A DNA stretch of 64,000 nt from Margaritispora aquatica (GCA_007644065.1 VJWN01000005.1:1488001-1552000), one strand, 5' to 3'. Positions 12,157-24,691 are shown, counted from the first letter of the stretch. Numbers and translations are program-made. Notes: a model not told the origin generated them from the letters alone.

Positions 12157-13236
12157 ATGGCGCCGTCAGAAACATATCCCTCATGGAACCAGAGCCGGGT
12201 TGGAGAACACAGAGCATATCCGGAGCAAGAGAGTCCTAGCTGGGTGGTTATTTCTGAAGTCTCGAGACCAGCAGTAGCACCTCGTGCATTTGAACAATAT
12301 CCTAAAGATAGAATGAACCGTGAGTATGAGTATGGACACAGATCTCCCCATTTGGATGGACCAATACGGATGTTTGATGGACCTATTGGACCTTCACCCG
12401 AAGAGGATATTAATGCCCCTTTCTATGTCCCCAGAAACAGGACGCCGCCCACGGCTCGTCAAATGGACTTCAGAGGTGTTCGAGGGCCTCGCTCTCCTCC
12501 ACTGCATCATCTTGCACCATTCCGGGATGATGAGGATGTCCATTGGAGATCTAGACCTCAAATGGATGAATACCAATCCTCACACACTGACAGAGACTGC
12601 GATCCAAGATCTTTGTACAGAGCGTCGCGAAATATGCCTCATGATCGGAAGCTATCCAACTTCCCATACCCAAAGCAGCCCATGCAGCGTGATCGATCTA
12701 GAGAACGTCATGCAGCTTCAAGTATTCCAAGAGTTCGTCGACATAATGGGTATGCACAACAAGGACGACACCGTCGCAAGACTTCATCCATCAACTTGCG
12801 ACAAAATTCTCGTGAGACTAGTGTGTCAAACAGTTCACAGTATTCCCATGATGATGCGGCTCCTGCTCGCCCTCTTTCCAGACCTGGATTTTCACCACAG
12901 TCCAACTTCTCACAGGAACGCGAACTCGCATCGCCAAAGTCTCTTCCTCAGTCTCCTATAATGACTCCATCAATTCTAGGAAGAAGTTGGAATGGCACAC
13001 CTCCACCCAAGACAGAGGAATCCATATCTCAGGCCATATCGGTACTAAACCAAATGCTCGAAAGACAAAGCCTGGAACAGATCTTGCATCTGTGGAGGAG
13101 TACAGGGCAAGGCCCTAATCCCTTCGACTTTCCACAATGGGAGGGTTGGAGAGATCCTTTACCACTGCAATCGAATTCACTAAGCCCACGAACCATGCGT
13201 GGTGAAGTTCCATGGGCAGCTCAGGCACACTTTTGA
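12157..13236 (+). CDS. Disordered Arg/Ser/Pro-rich protein of unknown function, 359 aa
   Basis: This is a single-exon frame. The frame is open from 12109, but that codon is TTG; the first ATG is 12157 (MAPSETYPSW). The protein is low in hydrophobic residues and rich in Arg, Ser, Pro and His, with basic stretches RDRSRERH and GRHRRKTSS and SP dipeptides that could be phosphorylation sites. Only the C-terminal part (about residues 290-330, EESISQAISVLNQMLERQSLEQIL) looks able to form a helix, which may be an interaction element. No recognisable domain. It resembles RNA-associated or scaffold proteins in composition only. The length of the clean frame and the strong composition bias support real coding. 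Confidence 0.65.
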   Translation: MAPSETYPSWNQSRVGEHRAYPEQESPSWVVISEVSRPAVAPRAFEQYPKDRMNREYEYGHRSPHLDGPIRMFDGPIGPSPEEDINAPFYVPRNRTPPTARQMDFRGVRGPRSPPLHHLAPFRDDEDVHWRSRPQMDEYQSSHTDRDCDPRSLYRASRNMPHDRKLSNFPYPKQPMQRDRSRERHAASSIPRVRRHNGYAQQGRHRRKTSSINLRQNSRETSVSNSSQYSHDDAAPARPLSRPGFSPQSNFSQERELASPKSLPQSPIMTPSILGRSWNGTPPPKTEESISQAISVLNQMLERQSLEQILHLWRSTGQGPNPFDFPQWEGWRDPLPLQSNSLSPRTMRGEVPWAAQAHF

Positions 13237-14207
13237 TGTGAAATAGCAATGGGATTGGAACCGTCGTCAGATAAATAGCACAAGTCTACAATAAAGAATG
13301 AGTGCATTCACAGAGAAGTGCGCGACCGTATCGGCGGAAACTTCTAGATGCCAGTCCTTGCTTAGACTTGATTGACACAGTTGATTGATGCCACCAGGAT
13401 GGTTGATGGAACAGTTGGAGAGATGAGAAACTCGGGGCTCTCTAGAGGATTCTTTTAAGGAGTATCTCATGAGCAAATAGGGTGACTTGCTGGTTATTAA
13501 ATGACAGCTGGCTGGCTGGTTGGGTGAATGGTGTCAAGGACCGAAGGACCGAACGATCATGGGATCAAGAACAGAACATCCATATGACGATGGCAGTGAT
13601 ATTGACACACGGTGGTGACAAAGTGGTGTATAACAAGAGTATATATGTGGTTTGGGAATGATATGATGGATCGGATATCATGAAAGGTGGCAGGAGCTCT
13701 TAATGGAAGAGTTCTATTATCTCAGGTTCGAGCCGAAGAGGCTCGGACCTCGGGGAGGTTCAGGCCGTGGTGCACAGGCCATTTACAGTAGCTTAGCTTT
13801 TAGCTCTAATAGGAAAGGCTCGATTCACTTCAAATCATTGGAGGCATCCATCCCATTTCGTCTCTTTCGTCTCTTTTATTCTTTCTCTTGAAGATGTCTG
13901 TCTTTTGAAGTTGAGGTTGTGTGATGGATCAATGTCCTTGAATTCGTGTGATTTTTTTCACATCCAATTGATATCATATCTAGTGTATAATACAACCTCC
14001 ATCTTCTAGAAATACGGTAGTTTAACAAAATCGCCTTTTCGAGCTCAAACATCCTTGTTGGATACGAGCAATACCAAGTCCTGATAACATTCCAATCGAG
14101 ACCCTCAACCCCGGTCATGGCTGTAGCACACCAACATACATACGAGTCGCGATGACCTTCGAACTGTTCATGTTCATCGCGGAGAGACATCTGCTGTCGC
14201 AAATGCA
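13237..14207. other. Intergenic, contains a strong hairpin
   Basis: About 970 bp without a gene between two plus-strand genes. It includes the hairpin described separately at 13724-13750. A TG-rich imperfect stretch lies near 13490-13530. The final 40 bp holds upstream ATG codons before the next gene. Confidence 0.5.
13724..13750. repeat. Inverted repeat able to form an 11-bp hairpin with a 5-nt loop
   Basis: Left arm AGGTTCGAGCC at 13724-13734, loop GAAGA, right arm GGCTCGGACCT at 13740-13750. Ten of eleven pairs are Watson-Crick and the eleventh is a U-G wobble in RNA. It lies about 490 bp downstream of the disordered-protein gene and about 460 bp upstream of the next gene, so it could sit in an extended 3' UTR or be a chance structure. 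Confidence 0.6.
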
Positions 14208-14229
14208 ATGGAATTGTCGGCTGGGCTGA
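14171..14229 (+). promoter_or_regulatory. Upstream open reading frame overlapping the O-fucosyltransferase-like start
   Basis: An ATG at 14171 opens a frame (MFIAERHLLSQMQW...) that has a second in-frame ATG at 14203 and ends at TGA 14227-14229, after the main ATG at 14208 in another frame. If transcribed, a scanning ribosome would meet both ATGs before the main start, which would reduce translation. The transcript start is unknown. Confidence 0.4.
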
Positions 14230-15518
14230 ACCGCAGGTATGCTTCGATTGCAGGCTTCCTGCTCGTGGCTATCTGGTGCTGGGTAGCCTTCGATAGACCC
14301 TACATATTTCCTGATTCCGTTGCCTGGAATATCTATGCCAACAGCCCTCAATCTCCAAGTACCGATATCTTCGATTATCCTCCTCAAGCTCATTCTGGCA
14401 TCAAGAGAGTATGCGCAAATACGCAGTTCAACGACAGCCTTATTTTCGTATGCGACAATTCTAGTGGGAATGTCGCAGATGTCAGAAACTCCATACTCCA
14501 TTGTGTGCGATACGCGATCGCTGGAGGTGGGGCACTGGTATTGCCAAAGATTGTAGGAAGAGAAGGTGCTGTCCTGAAGGCGGGAATCGCGTATGAGATG
14601 GACTATATGTTTGATACCAGGCATTTCATATCATCTCTGCACCTATCATGCCCCGGATTGCGACTTTATAATTCCATGGACGAGACACGAAGTGGCCCAG
14701 ACGCACATGCCCCCATTCCTCTGATTCCAGAGAGCATTGCTGAGAAGAACAAGCAAGGACAGCCATTACCGTCCGAGTGGAAGGCATCTCTTTATCGATG
14801 GCTTGCACAATATCAATCTCCTGATGCTGGCGGCGTGATGACTATCCAGCTGGCAAAATCATACCTGAAATATCCAATCAGCACCGATGAACCTGCTTTT
14901 GTACAGAATTTCGGGAAGATACTCAAGATCAAGAAAGATGCACGAATTCTGGCAACCACAGCACTGATCAAGTTAGCTGCCGAATATGCCCCAATGATGA
15001 AAATCCAGGACGCAGTTATTCACAAAGCATATCTAGGCGCTTACATCGTTGTACAAGATTCTGGACGAGCGACCACGGATGCTGAGCGTGCCCAGGCAAG
15101 ATTCGATTCACAATCTAAATTGTATCTACAAAAAGCAGTGCAATCCAACCTCCCAACCATATACGTAGCATCAGACGACTCTTCTCTGATTCCTCGATTT
15201 TCTAGTAACGCAAATGGAACGGGCATCGCTATCACCACCAAGTTCGACCTAATCAAGGGGCAAGACAGGGAGGATTTGCTAGCAATGCGTCCCGATCAGC
15301 AGCTCTTGGTGGATTATTTGGTTTTCTCAAAAGCATCAGAGTTTGCTGGTGTTGGTTACTCCAGTATTGCTTGGAATTTGGCACTATGGCGTCGCCAATT
15401 CTCTGAGCAGGAGAGTAATTGGTTAGATGTCCGGGAGGCACTTTTGTTAGATGAACTAAGCGCGGTATATGGAGCTCCAGGAGGCCACCCTGAATATGTT
15501 GCAAGTATGTGGCCATAA
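14208..15518 (+). CDS. Type II membrane GDP-fucose O-fucosyltransferase-like protein, 436 aa
   Basis: This is a single-exon gene. A short cytosolic N-terminus is followed by one membrane segment at about residues 12-28 (ASIAGFLLVAIWCWVAF), then a lumenal domain, the layout of a Golgi glycosyltransferase. The motif NSSGNVADVRNSILHC, the stretch GGGALVLPKIVGR, and the C-terminal EFAGVGYSSIAWNLALWRR resemble the fungal family related to protein O-fucosyltransferases; the last motif corresponds to the conserved sugar-nucleotide site near the C-terminus. I infer transfer of a sugar, probably fucose, to secreted proteins or glycans; donor and acceptor are unproven. Length is normal for the group. 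An overlapping upstream frame may limit translation. Confidence 0.7.
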   Translation: MELSAGLNRRYASIAGFLLVAIWCWVAFDRPYIFPDSVAWNIYANSPQSPSTDIFDYPPQAHSGIKRVCANTQFNDSLIFVCDNSSGNVADVRNSILHCVRYAIAGGGALVLPKIVGREGAVLKAGIAYEMDYMFDTRHFISSLHLSCPGLRLYNSMDETRSGPDAHAPIPLIPESIAEKNKQGQPLPSEWKASLYRWLAQYQSPDAGGVMTIQLAKSYLKYPISTDEPAFVQNFGKILKIKKDARILATTALIKLAAEYAPMMKIQDAVIHKAYLGAYIVVQDSGRATTDAERAQARFDSQSKLYLQKAVQSNLPTIYVASDDSSLIPRFSSNANGTGIAITTKFDLIKGQDREDLLAMRPDQQLLVDYLVFSKASEFAGVGYSSIAWNLALWRRQFSEQESNWLDVREALLLDELSAVYGAPGGHPEYVASMWP

Positions 15519-16178
15519 TGTTCATAAGTTGGATAGTGCATAGAACAATCTCTGGCAACTTAGAATGCGTTGTAATCCTAACAATAAAGCCCTTGTAACA
15601 AAGAATATCAGCTTGAAATGCAGTGCTCGGGACCATGGGCAATAAAGCTGTTGGACCTTGCAGTCTACTTTATTAATACTCATTGTGAACTACATTCAGG
15701 CCTTCGATGGCAAGAGGGAGACAACATCTGACCTTATGAATACAATAATTCCTCCTAGCTTGGTTTGTTAGTATTCATTTCTATTGTTCTACCAACAACC
15801 CGTGGACTGTCAAAGCTTATTGGTTAACACATCTGTGTAACTCAACATCCCGTTGTGGCAACGTCATGCGAGCTCCCACACAACAGATACACATTCAAAT
15901 TCTCATTTGTTGCATTTTTTAAAGCTGATGTACCCATGACCCGAATAATATTATTTCAACCATACAGCTACAACTTCGGCATTTCAGCAGCGAAGTAATA
16001 GACTGGCGGCCACAAGACCATAACACTTCAAGTTTAGCTACTTTCGCCAAGCACACGAGCAAGAAGTATACGCCAATCCTAAGTTTGCGCACATTGACGA
16101 TCGTCGATACACGGGAGCCCCGCACTTTGCCTCTCTCCATTATTTCATATAGCAAGGTGCGACAGGACAGTTGATAGC
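15519..16178. other. Intergenic between O-fucosyltransferase-like and MATE genes
   Basis: About 660 bp, AT-leaning, with no supported gene. It includes the 3' region of the upstream gene and the promoter of the MATE-type gene. Confidence 0.5.
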
Positions 16179-17965
16179 ATGAGTTCCTCATCATCAGCTC
16201 GTTACAGGATGCTGCCAAACAAGGACATCGCAGAGAGCGAAGTGAATCGCTTCTCTGAGTCAGTAAATGAAATCGAGATCCAGACTCCAAAGTCACTAAT
16301 GCATAAAGTCTTCAATCGTGAGACGTACGCGACATCTTGAGATGTAAAAACTCTTGGCATATGCTGACAAGATCTTAGATACCATGGCTCGCTTATATTC
16401 AACTTCGGAGCCTTCCTCCTCCCAGCACTCTATGGAACTTTGAGCAAACTCTGGGTAACGAATATCGATTCAAGTCTCGTTGTGACGACGGATGTATACA
16501 CATACATCGGCGTTATTGTTGAGGTCTTGAATGAAGGTCTTCCGAGGGCAGCCTGGAACGTTATTGGTGACAAAACGACTCGAACTACATCCTCGAGACT
16601 CAGTCTTACGTATACACTTATTACTGCCCAAATAATTCTCGGAGTCATTCTCACTCTGGTATTCATTGGCAGTGCAGAGAAGCTAGCAGGTGCCTTTGTC
16701 CCAGAGGTTGTGAGGAGTACCTCTCTCACCTACGTGCGCATCTCATCCGTGTCAGCACTGTCCTCGGCCATGGAAGTCGCAGTATCGACCTGCACCCGAG
16801 CACTCGACCACCCCGATGTCCCGCTTGTTATCAGCAGCACCAAGTTTGTCGTCAATATTCTCCTCGACATGCTCCTCATCTCGAAGTTCCACGCCGGTCA
16901 CCACACACCAACCATCAACATGCAGGCCTGGATCCGGCTCGCGTGTGATCTCTCCTCTGCCGCCTTCGGTCTTCTCTACTTCCTCTACATATCATTCAAC
17001 TTGAACCGTACCTCAAATGAGCAAGAATCACGACCACGTATCTCGTTGATCTCTATGAAGACGCTTTGCAGGCCCGGCTTGTGGACTTTCATCGAGTCCG
17101 CGCAGCGCAACGCCGTGTACCTCTGGCTGATCTCGGGCATCGTATCCATGGGCCTCGATTATGCCACAGCGTGGGGAGTCTTCAACACGATCCGTTGGGG
17201 CTTGTTCATGGTTCCCGTGCAGGCGCTTGAGAATTCGACGTTGGCATTCGTGGGTCATGCGTGGGGTAGGTGGCGGGCAGAGGTGGGCTCGACGGTGAAG
17301 AGACCCAAGGCGACGAGGAAAGATCTGCTATGTAGGTTGTTGTTTTTGCGTTCAGACACGTTGTCGGTTGCACGCTTACAAGTGGCACAGCTATTACCTA
17401 TTATGCGTGGATCTCTTGTGCCGTTGCCCTTGCGATTGAGATTCCCGTTTGCATCTTCCTTTCGTTTTGGGGCATCAAATCCTTCGCTTAATTTCTCTCT
17501 GGTTCGCATGATGTCGCTACCATCACGCAAAAGATGTGGAAGGTGAGTTTCCCATTCCCATCCTTTCCCATTGCCACTCTTCGCTTCCTCTTCACTTCAT
17601 CTCCACCTTCCTCTTCCCATCCATAAACCTCCCAGCCTGCCTAATGCAAACAAACCCCACAGACAATAGACTGGTGCTACATCTTCTTCGCGCTCAACTA
17701 CCAGCTGGCCGCCATCCTGCTCGCCACCGTGCCGCGCTGGTATCTCTTCCAAGCCCTTGGCTCTAACCTGTTATGGAGCCTCCCCTGGGCCATTGCCGTC
17801 ACGAGAATCGGCATGACAGAAATCAATGCCTGGAAGTATCACTCGGTTATCTTCGGCGGGAGTCTGGTGTGGAGTTTTGTGGTTGTGGGGAGTGTGTTGG
17901 GGGTCTGGGCGTGGAGACTGATGAGAGGGAAGGTCAGGTTGGGGCCTGTTTATGGGGTGGTTTAG
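16179..17965 (+). pseudogene. MATE-type multidrug transporter with an in-frame TAA stop
   Basis: Exons 16179-16324, 16379-17331, 17391-17542 and 17663-17965 join in phase to 518 codons. Intron 1 has branch GCTGAC, and the GTACGC donor gives the smooth join [16 protein letters not shown]. The protein resembles fungal multidrug and toxin extrusion (MOP superfamily) transporters, with many hydrophobic segments and conserved-looking stretches such as [14 protein letters not shown] and ALDHPDVPL. In exon 3 codon 17489-17491 is TAA, between GIKSFA and [12 protein letters not shown]. Sequence on both sides remains good family sequence, and the frame stays open to the natural end. The result is a stop after about 399 of 517 residues. 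It is either a recent pseudogene, a polymorphic null allele, a readthrough gene, or a sequence error. Confidence 0.8.
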
Positions 17966-19332
17966 GTGTGTGTCGTGGAGGTAGGTACCTGTGGACTACT
18001 CGTCCGTAGAGGTACTAGTAGTATCTTAAACCATTGCTCAAATCAAGCAGCTCGATGCTCTCATAATCATCCTCAATTATTCAGATTTTCAGGGTTTGTG
18101 ATGAGTGTGCAACCTTCAAACAAGTCTATCTTCTAGGTTGTTGTTATTTCATGTCAGCACGAGTTTAAGTAACTGCTCTAATTTGACCAAATATAGTAGA
18201 CACACAGCTATTTTCTGTTGTAACGACCCTGCTTCGTGCTTAGCGTGGGATAACGAGAGCCTTGGAGATAATATAATCTCTGAAAACTGAAAGATTCCTA
18301 GACAATCGTGTCCTACTTGCCTTTTCCAGCAGTCCGAATTCCGAAAGACCCCGTTCTTCAACATGCAGCCCGCCTTGGGAAAATTCTGGTTCAGATTTCA
18401 GATTTGTGAAAAGGAAGAGTAGATCCAAGGCTGGGCAGCCAAACGTAGAAGGTGTATGAAACTAGAACAAACAAGGGTATCTATTTGTAATGTACACAGC
18501 TGCGAGTGTGCTTGGTGGAAGAGCCTTTGCAGCGAAGTGGACCTTCAGAAGAATGATGCGAATAAGCGAGCCGTTGCAGGTTTGGATGTATAATTCTCAT
18601 TACATGTCAAAACCCTACGTCACAAGACGGAAGCATGTCATGCTCGAGATCAAGCCACAATGGAACGCCTGTGCATACAGACAACCACAATCGAGGAATA
18701 AGACTCAACCATAAACGAGGAGGTTGCACACCGATTCTCAAGACCGGATCAGGACAACCGAGTTAATGTGTTGCAACCATGATTGGTAAGCATGTCATTT
18801 AAGCCTTTGAGATATCAGTGATCTCGACTGACCAAATGGATATACGGGATCTCTAGTCTCATCTTTTGGTAAATCCATCGGACATAACCCTATTCGCGTA
18901 ACATTTTGAGGCGGGAAAAGCCTTTCAACTACCGGGTAAACACGCAATGAAGAAATGGGTGCCGATCAGATCAGATGCCCATTTTATATGTATGTCTTAC
19001 ATGCAGACTGCCACACTTCCAGGTAAACAGGCTTCTCGAAGCTGAGATGAACATCTTCACCTTCCTCATGTGATATATTGGCTTCATTGGGTCTAGCGTA
19101 TATCTGCGGGAAGAAGCGAGATAACCCTAAACTTACATCAATTTTGACTTCCCGCCACCCCTCCTTTTCTTCCCCAGCTTTCGTCTCTTCTCTTAAAACA
19201 TCATCCGATGTCTGTTGCTTACAAACCCGCTTCAACAATAGGGAAAGTTCGGCTATCAGTTGTTTGCTACCATTGCTTATGTTTGAAAGGTGCTTTGACA
19301 TATATCTCGAGTCCACTAATGTTCTAGATGCC

Positions 19333-19376
19333 TATCAGTTTATCAGTTTATCAGTTTATCAGTCCATCAGTCCATC
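19333..19376. repeat. Tandem repeat of about 9 bp (tatcagttt)
   Basis: Four copies of tatcagttt, then degenerate copies tatcagtcc and atcagtcc. It is noncoding and lies about 1.3 kb upstream of the subtilase gene. Confidence 0.7.
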
Positions 19377-20530
19377 GAGTGCTTTCTTGATTCAAGTGTT
19401 TCTTGGCACACCGATATGAAGGCGCCTCGGTTAAGCAATGCTGCCGAGTCACAGCCACTCACGCCTTGTCGATCATGAAATGCCAAGGTGCTACGAAGCA
19501 GAGCGGCCAGAGTTGGCAGGAGCTATTTCAACTATTGGGCTATCTTCCATGGTGCCTTCAACGGGTATGGGAGGGGTCAGGGGAAAATCATGTCAGGGGA
19601 GAGCGGCTAGGAGAAACATCAAACGATCGGCGGAGAAGCATCGTAGAAAGCATGAAGAATATACTCCGTCCCAGGGAAAACCGTGCAGACATAGGTTGCT
19701 CTAGACAAGCGGCTTGAGACATTCTCTGAAATGCACTGCCAGCCGAATCATCTTAGCAAAGCGCTCAAATTTCCTTCTTCCGGCAGGTTGAAAAATCGCA
19801 ATCTAAGTCTTTTGTGTTGTTAGCACACGTTATAGCATGTGCAACCCAACTTTTAAGCATTGCGATGGTGCTATCTTGAGATGAAGGCCTTGGCCAGAGT
19901 CCTGATATCTTATGACCTGCCAACCATCGATTGAAGTGCGTATAGAAAGTCTTATCACTTTCCACTTTCGGAAACACAATAGTCCGTGAGATATGGCATG
20001 CAGTGGCAAGGGTGCTTTGAAGCTTAAATCTTGTGTGATCTTTGTTTAGGTATGGGACGATATGCATATGGCTCCGGCGTGCAGATCTGATGTGCGGCAA
20101 GCGAAAAAAAGGCTTTGTACGCCCCATGCTTCGGTACTTCCATCCTCACCACGCTCAAGCTTCTAGCGCACGTCCCTGGCATTGACAGCACCTATCATGA
20201 ACGCCTTCTGGGGCCTGCTTGATCTAGACTCCGTGCATGACAATGCAGCCAAGTCGCTGGAAGACGTTCTCCCCAGGATCAGCAACCACTCAGTGTCTCG
20301 AGCTTCCGCATTAGACATTGGCCTCCTGCGGATCCACGCCGAGATTGTCTGATTGAGAAGGTCGTTCATCTGAACTTCGTAGGTCGGATGGCGCACATTG
20401 GTCTAGATACTGTCTACACCACAATTGAAGCGTGCAGAAGTTGGCTATGGGAGATAACCACAACAGGAGTAGTTCAGACGGAGAATGGGCAGTGGGGAGA
20501 GGGTGCGATTTTCAGGAGATCTCAAGAAGA

Positions 20531-20537
20531 TAAATAG
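20531..20537 (+). promoter_or_regulatory. TATA-like element of the subtilase gene
   Basis: ataaata about 130 bp upstream of the ATG, followed by a pyrimidine-rich tract (ctctctctctaccggtct) just before the start. Motif and position only. Confidence 0.35.
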
Positions 20538-20662
20538 TCTAGGTTTCCCTGCCAGAGAAAAAAAGCATCAAGCAACCTCATCTTGAACATTGCTCAACTC
20601 AGCTCACTCAAGCAACACTAGTCTCTCTCTCTACCGGTCTATCTCACCAGCTTTAGCCAACC

Positions 20663-22170
<1,508 letters not shown>

Positions 22171-22314
22171 ATGCCACGTTCGCCATCGACTGTTTAGAAG
22201 ACAAGTGCGAAGAGAGCAAACGGAGCTATTACAGAGAGGCCGAAGAGGGTGGAAATTGGGGTGGCTGAGCTTTCAAGTGTGACGTGAAAATGACAATGAC
22301 GAGGACAATTTTTC

Positions 22315-22349
<35 letters not shown>

Positions 22350-23389
22350 TCATGAGAGCATAGGTGGAAAATGAACATCATGAGGATGAGGATGAGGACA
22401 TTAGATCGAGTGAGTACTTTCTTCAGCTCGCTTAGATACAGTATTCGGCGCATAGATGAGATGAGAGAAAGAGAAAGCGACTAGAAAGAATTTACTTTGC
22501 AGTCTCCAAAACATGACTTCTTTTTTCCTCTCTGCTTAGTTGTGATACGAATTGACCACAATGAGCAAGAGATTCCAAGTGGAATCTTGAGCTGGGACAT
22601 CGGAGTTGTGGCTTGATTTAATTGGTGATATGAATCGTGCATGATGATTATGAAATTCCAAATGCGGTGTATTTTCAGCTGAGCTAGAGTTATTTTTGTC
22701 TTTGTTTACTTGTGATATGATCTTCTGTGGATGGTCCAAAGATTTCAAGTGGGATATCGAAAAAGTCGGGAGATAAAATTCCCATCATGTTCTGGTTGTT
22801 GTCAAGCCCTTCTGTTGTTCTTTGTCTTTATTGCAAACGTAAACTTTTAATTGCGAGCTTATCTTCCATTTATTTCATTTAGTGCATGGCCCCACTGGTT
22901 TTCAAACCTACTTTCAGACAATGTATCAAGTGCGATAGTTCTCAAGGATTTCTGGCTTTATTGCTTAGATGTTTTCGTGCCTTGAATTTGTTTGGACTCG
23001 CTTAATGCCTACGAGGGTATCCCACTCAGCCCTAATCTAAACTAAGACTTTGCGAAGTTGCAAAGCATTGGGTAATGAAAAACCAGTTACAGGTAATGAA
23101 TTATCGTATTGCGTTGAAGATCCACAATGCGTGGCTTAATGTGTACACCAAGTCCCAGTCCTTTTCACCTAGCTGCCTTCGTCTTTCCCATATTTAAACT
23201 TGACAGTCCCAAGTGTCACACACAAGATCAACACAACAATGATGAAACTATTCCAAAAAGACATCTCAGATCCTACCAAAAGCCATAACACTCCACCAGT
23301 CTCGAAGACGAGGCATAGCCATCATATCCCCCATTCGGCATCTCTAAAAATCCGCTGCACCTGTCCACTCACGACCCCTCGTATCAAAA
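22171..23389. other. Convergent intergenic region with a microsatellite
   Basis: About 1.2 kb between the stop codons of the subtilase and the GPI-protein gene. It contains the ttct microsatellite listed separately and a gaggat triplet-like repeat near 22380-22397. AT-rich otherwise; no gene seen. Confidence 0.5.
22311..22351. repeat. (TTTC)n microsatellite, about ten units
   Basis: A near-perfect run of ttct/tttc units starts about 140 bp after the subtilase stop codon, probably in or near its 3' UTR. On the minus strand it reads GAAA repeats. Such tracts vary in length between strains. Confidence 0.85.
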
Positions 23390-24691
23390 TCATAAAAAAA
23401 GCACCAGCATCGCCATCGCCCACGAGACACCAACGATTTGCGCGATACTCGAGTCTGCCCCTAGAAGCAAAGTGCCTCCTTTGGATGTTGATATAGAGGA
23501 AGGTTCTGGCAAGGCAAGTGGGGAGCTCTTACTGTTGGAAACCGCTCCCATAGTTGACGTTGAGTATGATCCTTGTGTGAAAGTGATGTAAGTTGGTGCG
23601 GAACTGCGACTCCGGGGTTGAGTTGTCCTTGGTGGCTCTGGTACAGTTGGACCAGGCTTACTTTTGCTGCTATCACTTGTTGAGCCAGTGCCTGAGGTCG
23701 GGATCGGCTGAGCGATGCTTCTGCTAGGCATTGATGGCGGCACAGAGATTGTTGACATAGCCGTGGCGGGATTATCGCTCGCAATTCTATTGGATGTAGC
23801 AAGCATTGAATTTGTGATCGAAGTATCCACCACGAGAACGGTGCTGACCGATGAGTCTTGAACAATACTAATCATCGAAGCAAGAGTCTGAAAACTATTG
23901 ACAGAGTCTGATGTCAGTGTCACGATTGGATTGACCAAAGGAGTAGCTGCACTGCCAGTAACTTCCGCCACGGAGCTTACAACAAAACCTAGCGGAGTCG
24001 TTATGTCCAGCTTGGTTGTGATCGTGGACATAATCGGAACTGGTGTCGTCATATCTGACTGAGCTGGAATCGAAGGTATAGCCGAACCCGTTGTAGAAGC
24101 GAGTCCAAAGCCCGCACCAACAGACGTACTATCCGTTAATCCGTTGGTGGACATCGTGCTTAAGGGACCAGCTTCAACATCACCAACTTGGTGACAAAAG
24201 CCCTCCAGCCTTTTCAGCGGTTCGAATGCCGGCGGAGCAGCGGTTGACGCAAAGCCCGCACACGCTGCAATCGCACTATCGAACATTTTCGGTATCCATG
24301 ACGTTCTGGAGTAGCAGAGACATCTTGCTTGTGCAGTGGGGAGGAAGGTTGTGAAGCCTGGTGAGAGAGAGCCGCAGATTGCGAGGGCTTCACCTACTAC
24401 GAGACAGTTCTATTCCAGTCAGTCAACCAATTAATCAATGCTGAGTGAGAGGGTTCAGCAAATTCAGAGGCTTAACAGTGAGTAGCCGCTTACTGTATTC
24501 TCTTTTAAGAGCTGTGCAGGTGGTTGAGTTGTGGTGGAAGCTGGCGTGATAGCTGGCGACGGCAGGTCTCGAGCCATCATGAGTGCAGTGACTGGAATCG
24601 CACTTGCGTTTGCCACTTCTTGGAGTAAGATCACTCTTATGAGAATCGTGGGATAGAAATAGCTCATCGGTATGGACCAAGACGTGAGCAT
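23390..24691 (-). CDS. Secreted Ser/Thr-rich, probably GPI-anchored protein with a six-cysteine N-terminal domain, about 405 aa
   Basis: Two exons, 24494-24691 and 23390-24409, join in phase (intron 24410-24493). ATG choices are 24691 or 24667; the second (MSYFYPTILIRVILLQ) gives the cleaner signal peptide. A domain with six cysteines (NC, AIC, RCLC, AAC, GFC; about residues 67-127) follows and resembles small extracellular cysteine domains of fungal wall proteins. The rest is a long Ser/Thr/Pro-rich stalk likely to be O-mannosylated. The C-terminus ends in a hydrophobic tail (QIVGVSWAMAMLVLFL) after a small-residue region, as expected for GPI attachment. Probable cell-surface protein; role unknown. 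It has fewer cysteines than the eight of a CFEM domain. Confidence 0.78.

Larger units (their letters stand above)
17966..20662. other. Intergenic, about 2.7 kb, upstream of the subtilase
   Basis: Palindrome AGGTACCT lies at 17983-17990. A 9-bp tandem repeat lies at about 19333-19376. Two minus-strand frames at 19765-20127 and 20163-20396 have protein-like composition but do not join and match nothing I know; they may be a gene relic. ataaata at 20531-20537, about 130 bp before the subtilase ATG, is a TATA-like element followed by a CT-rich leader. Confidence 0.45.

Noticed and set aside
18984..19316. 110-codon minus-strand frame
   Set aside because: No domain, no start context, and the antisense frame is equally long.
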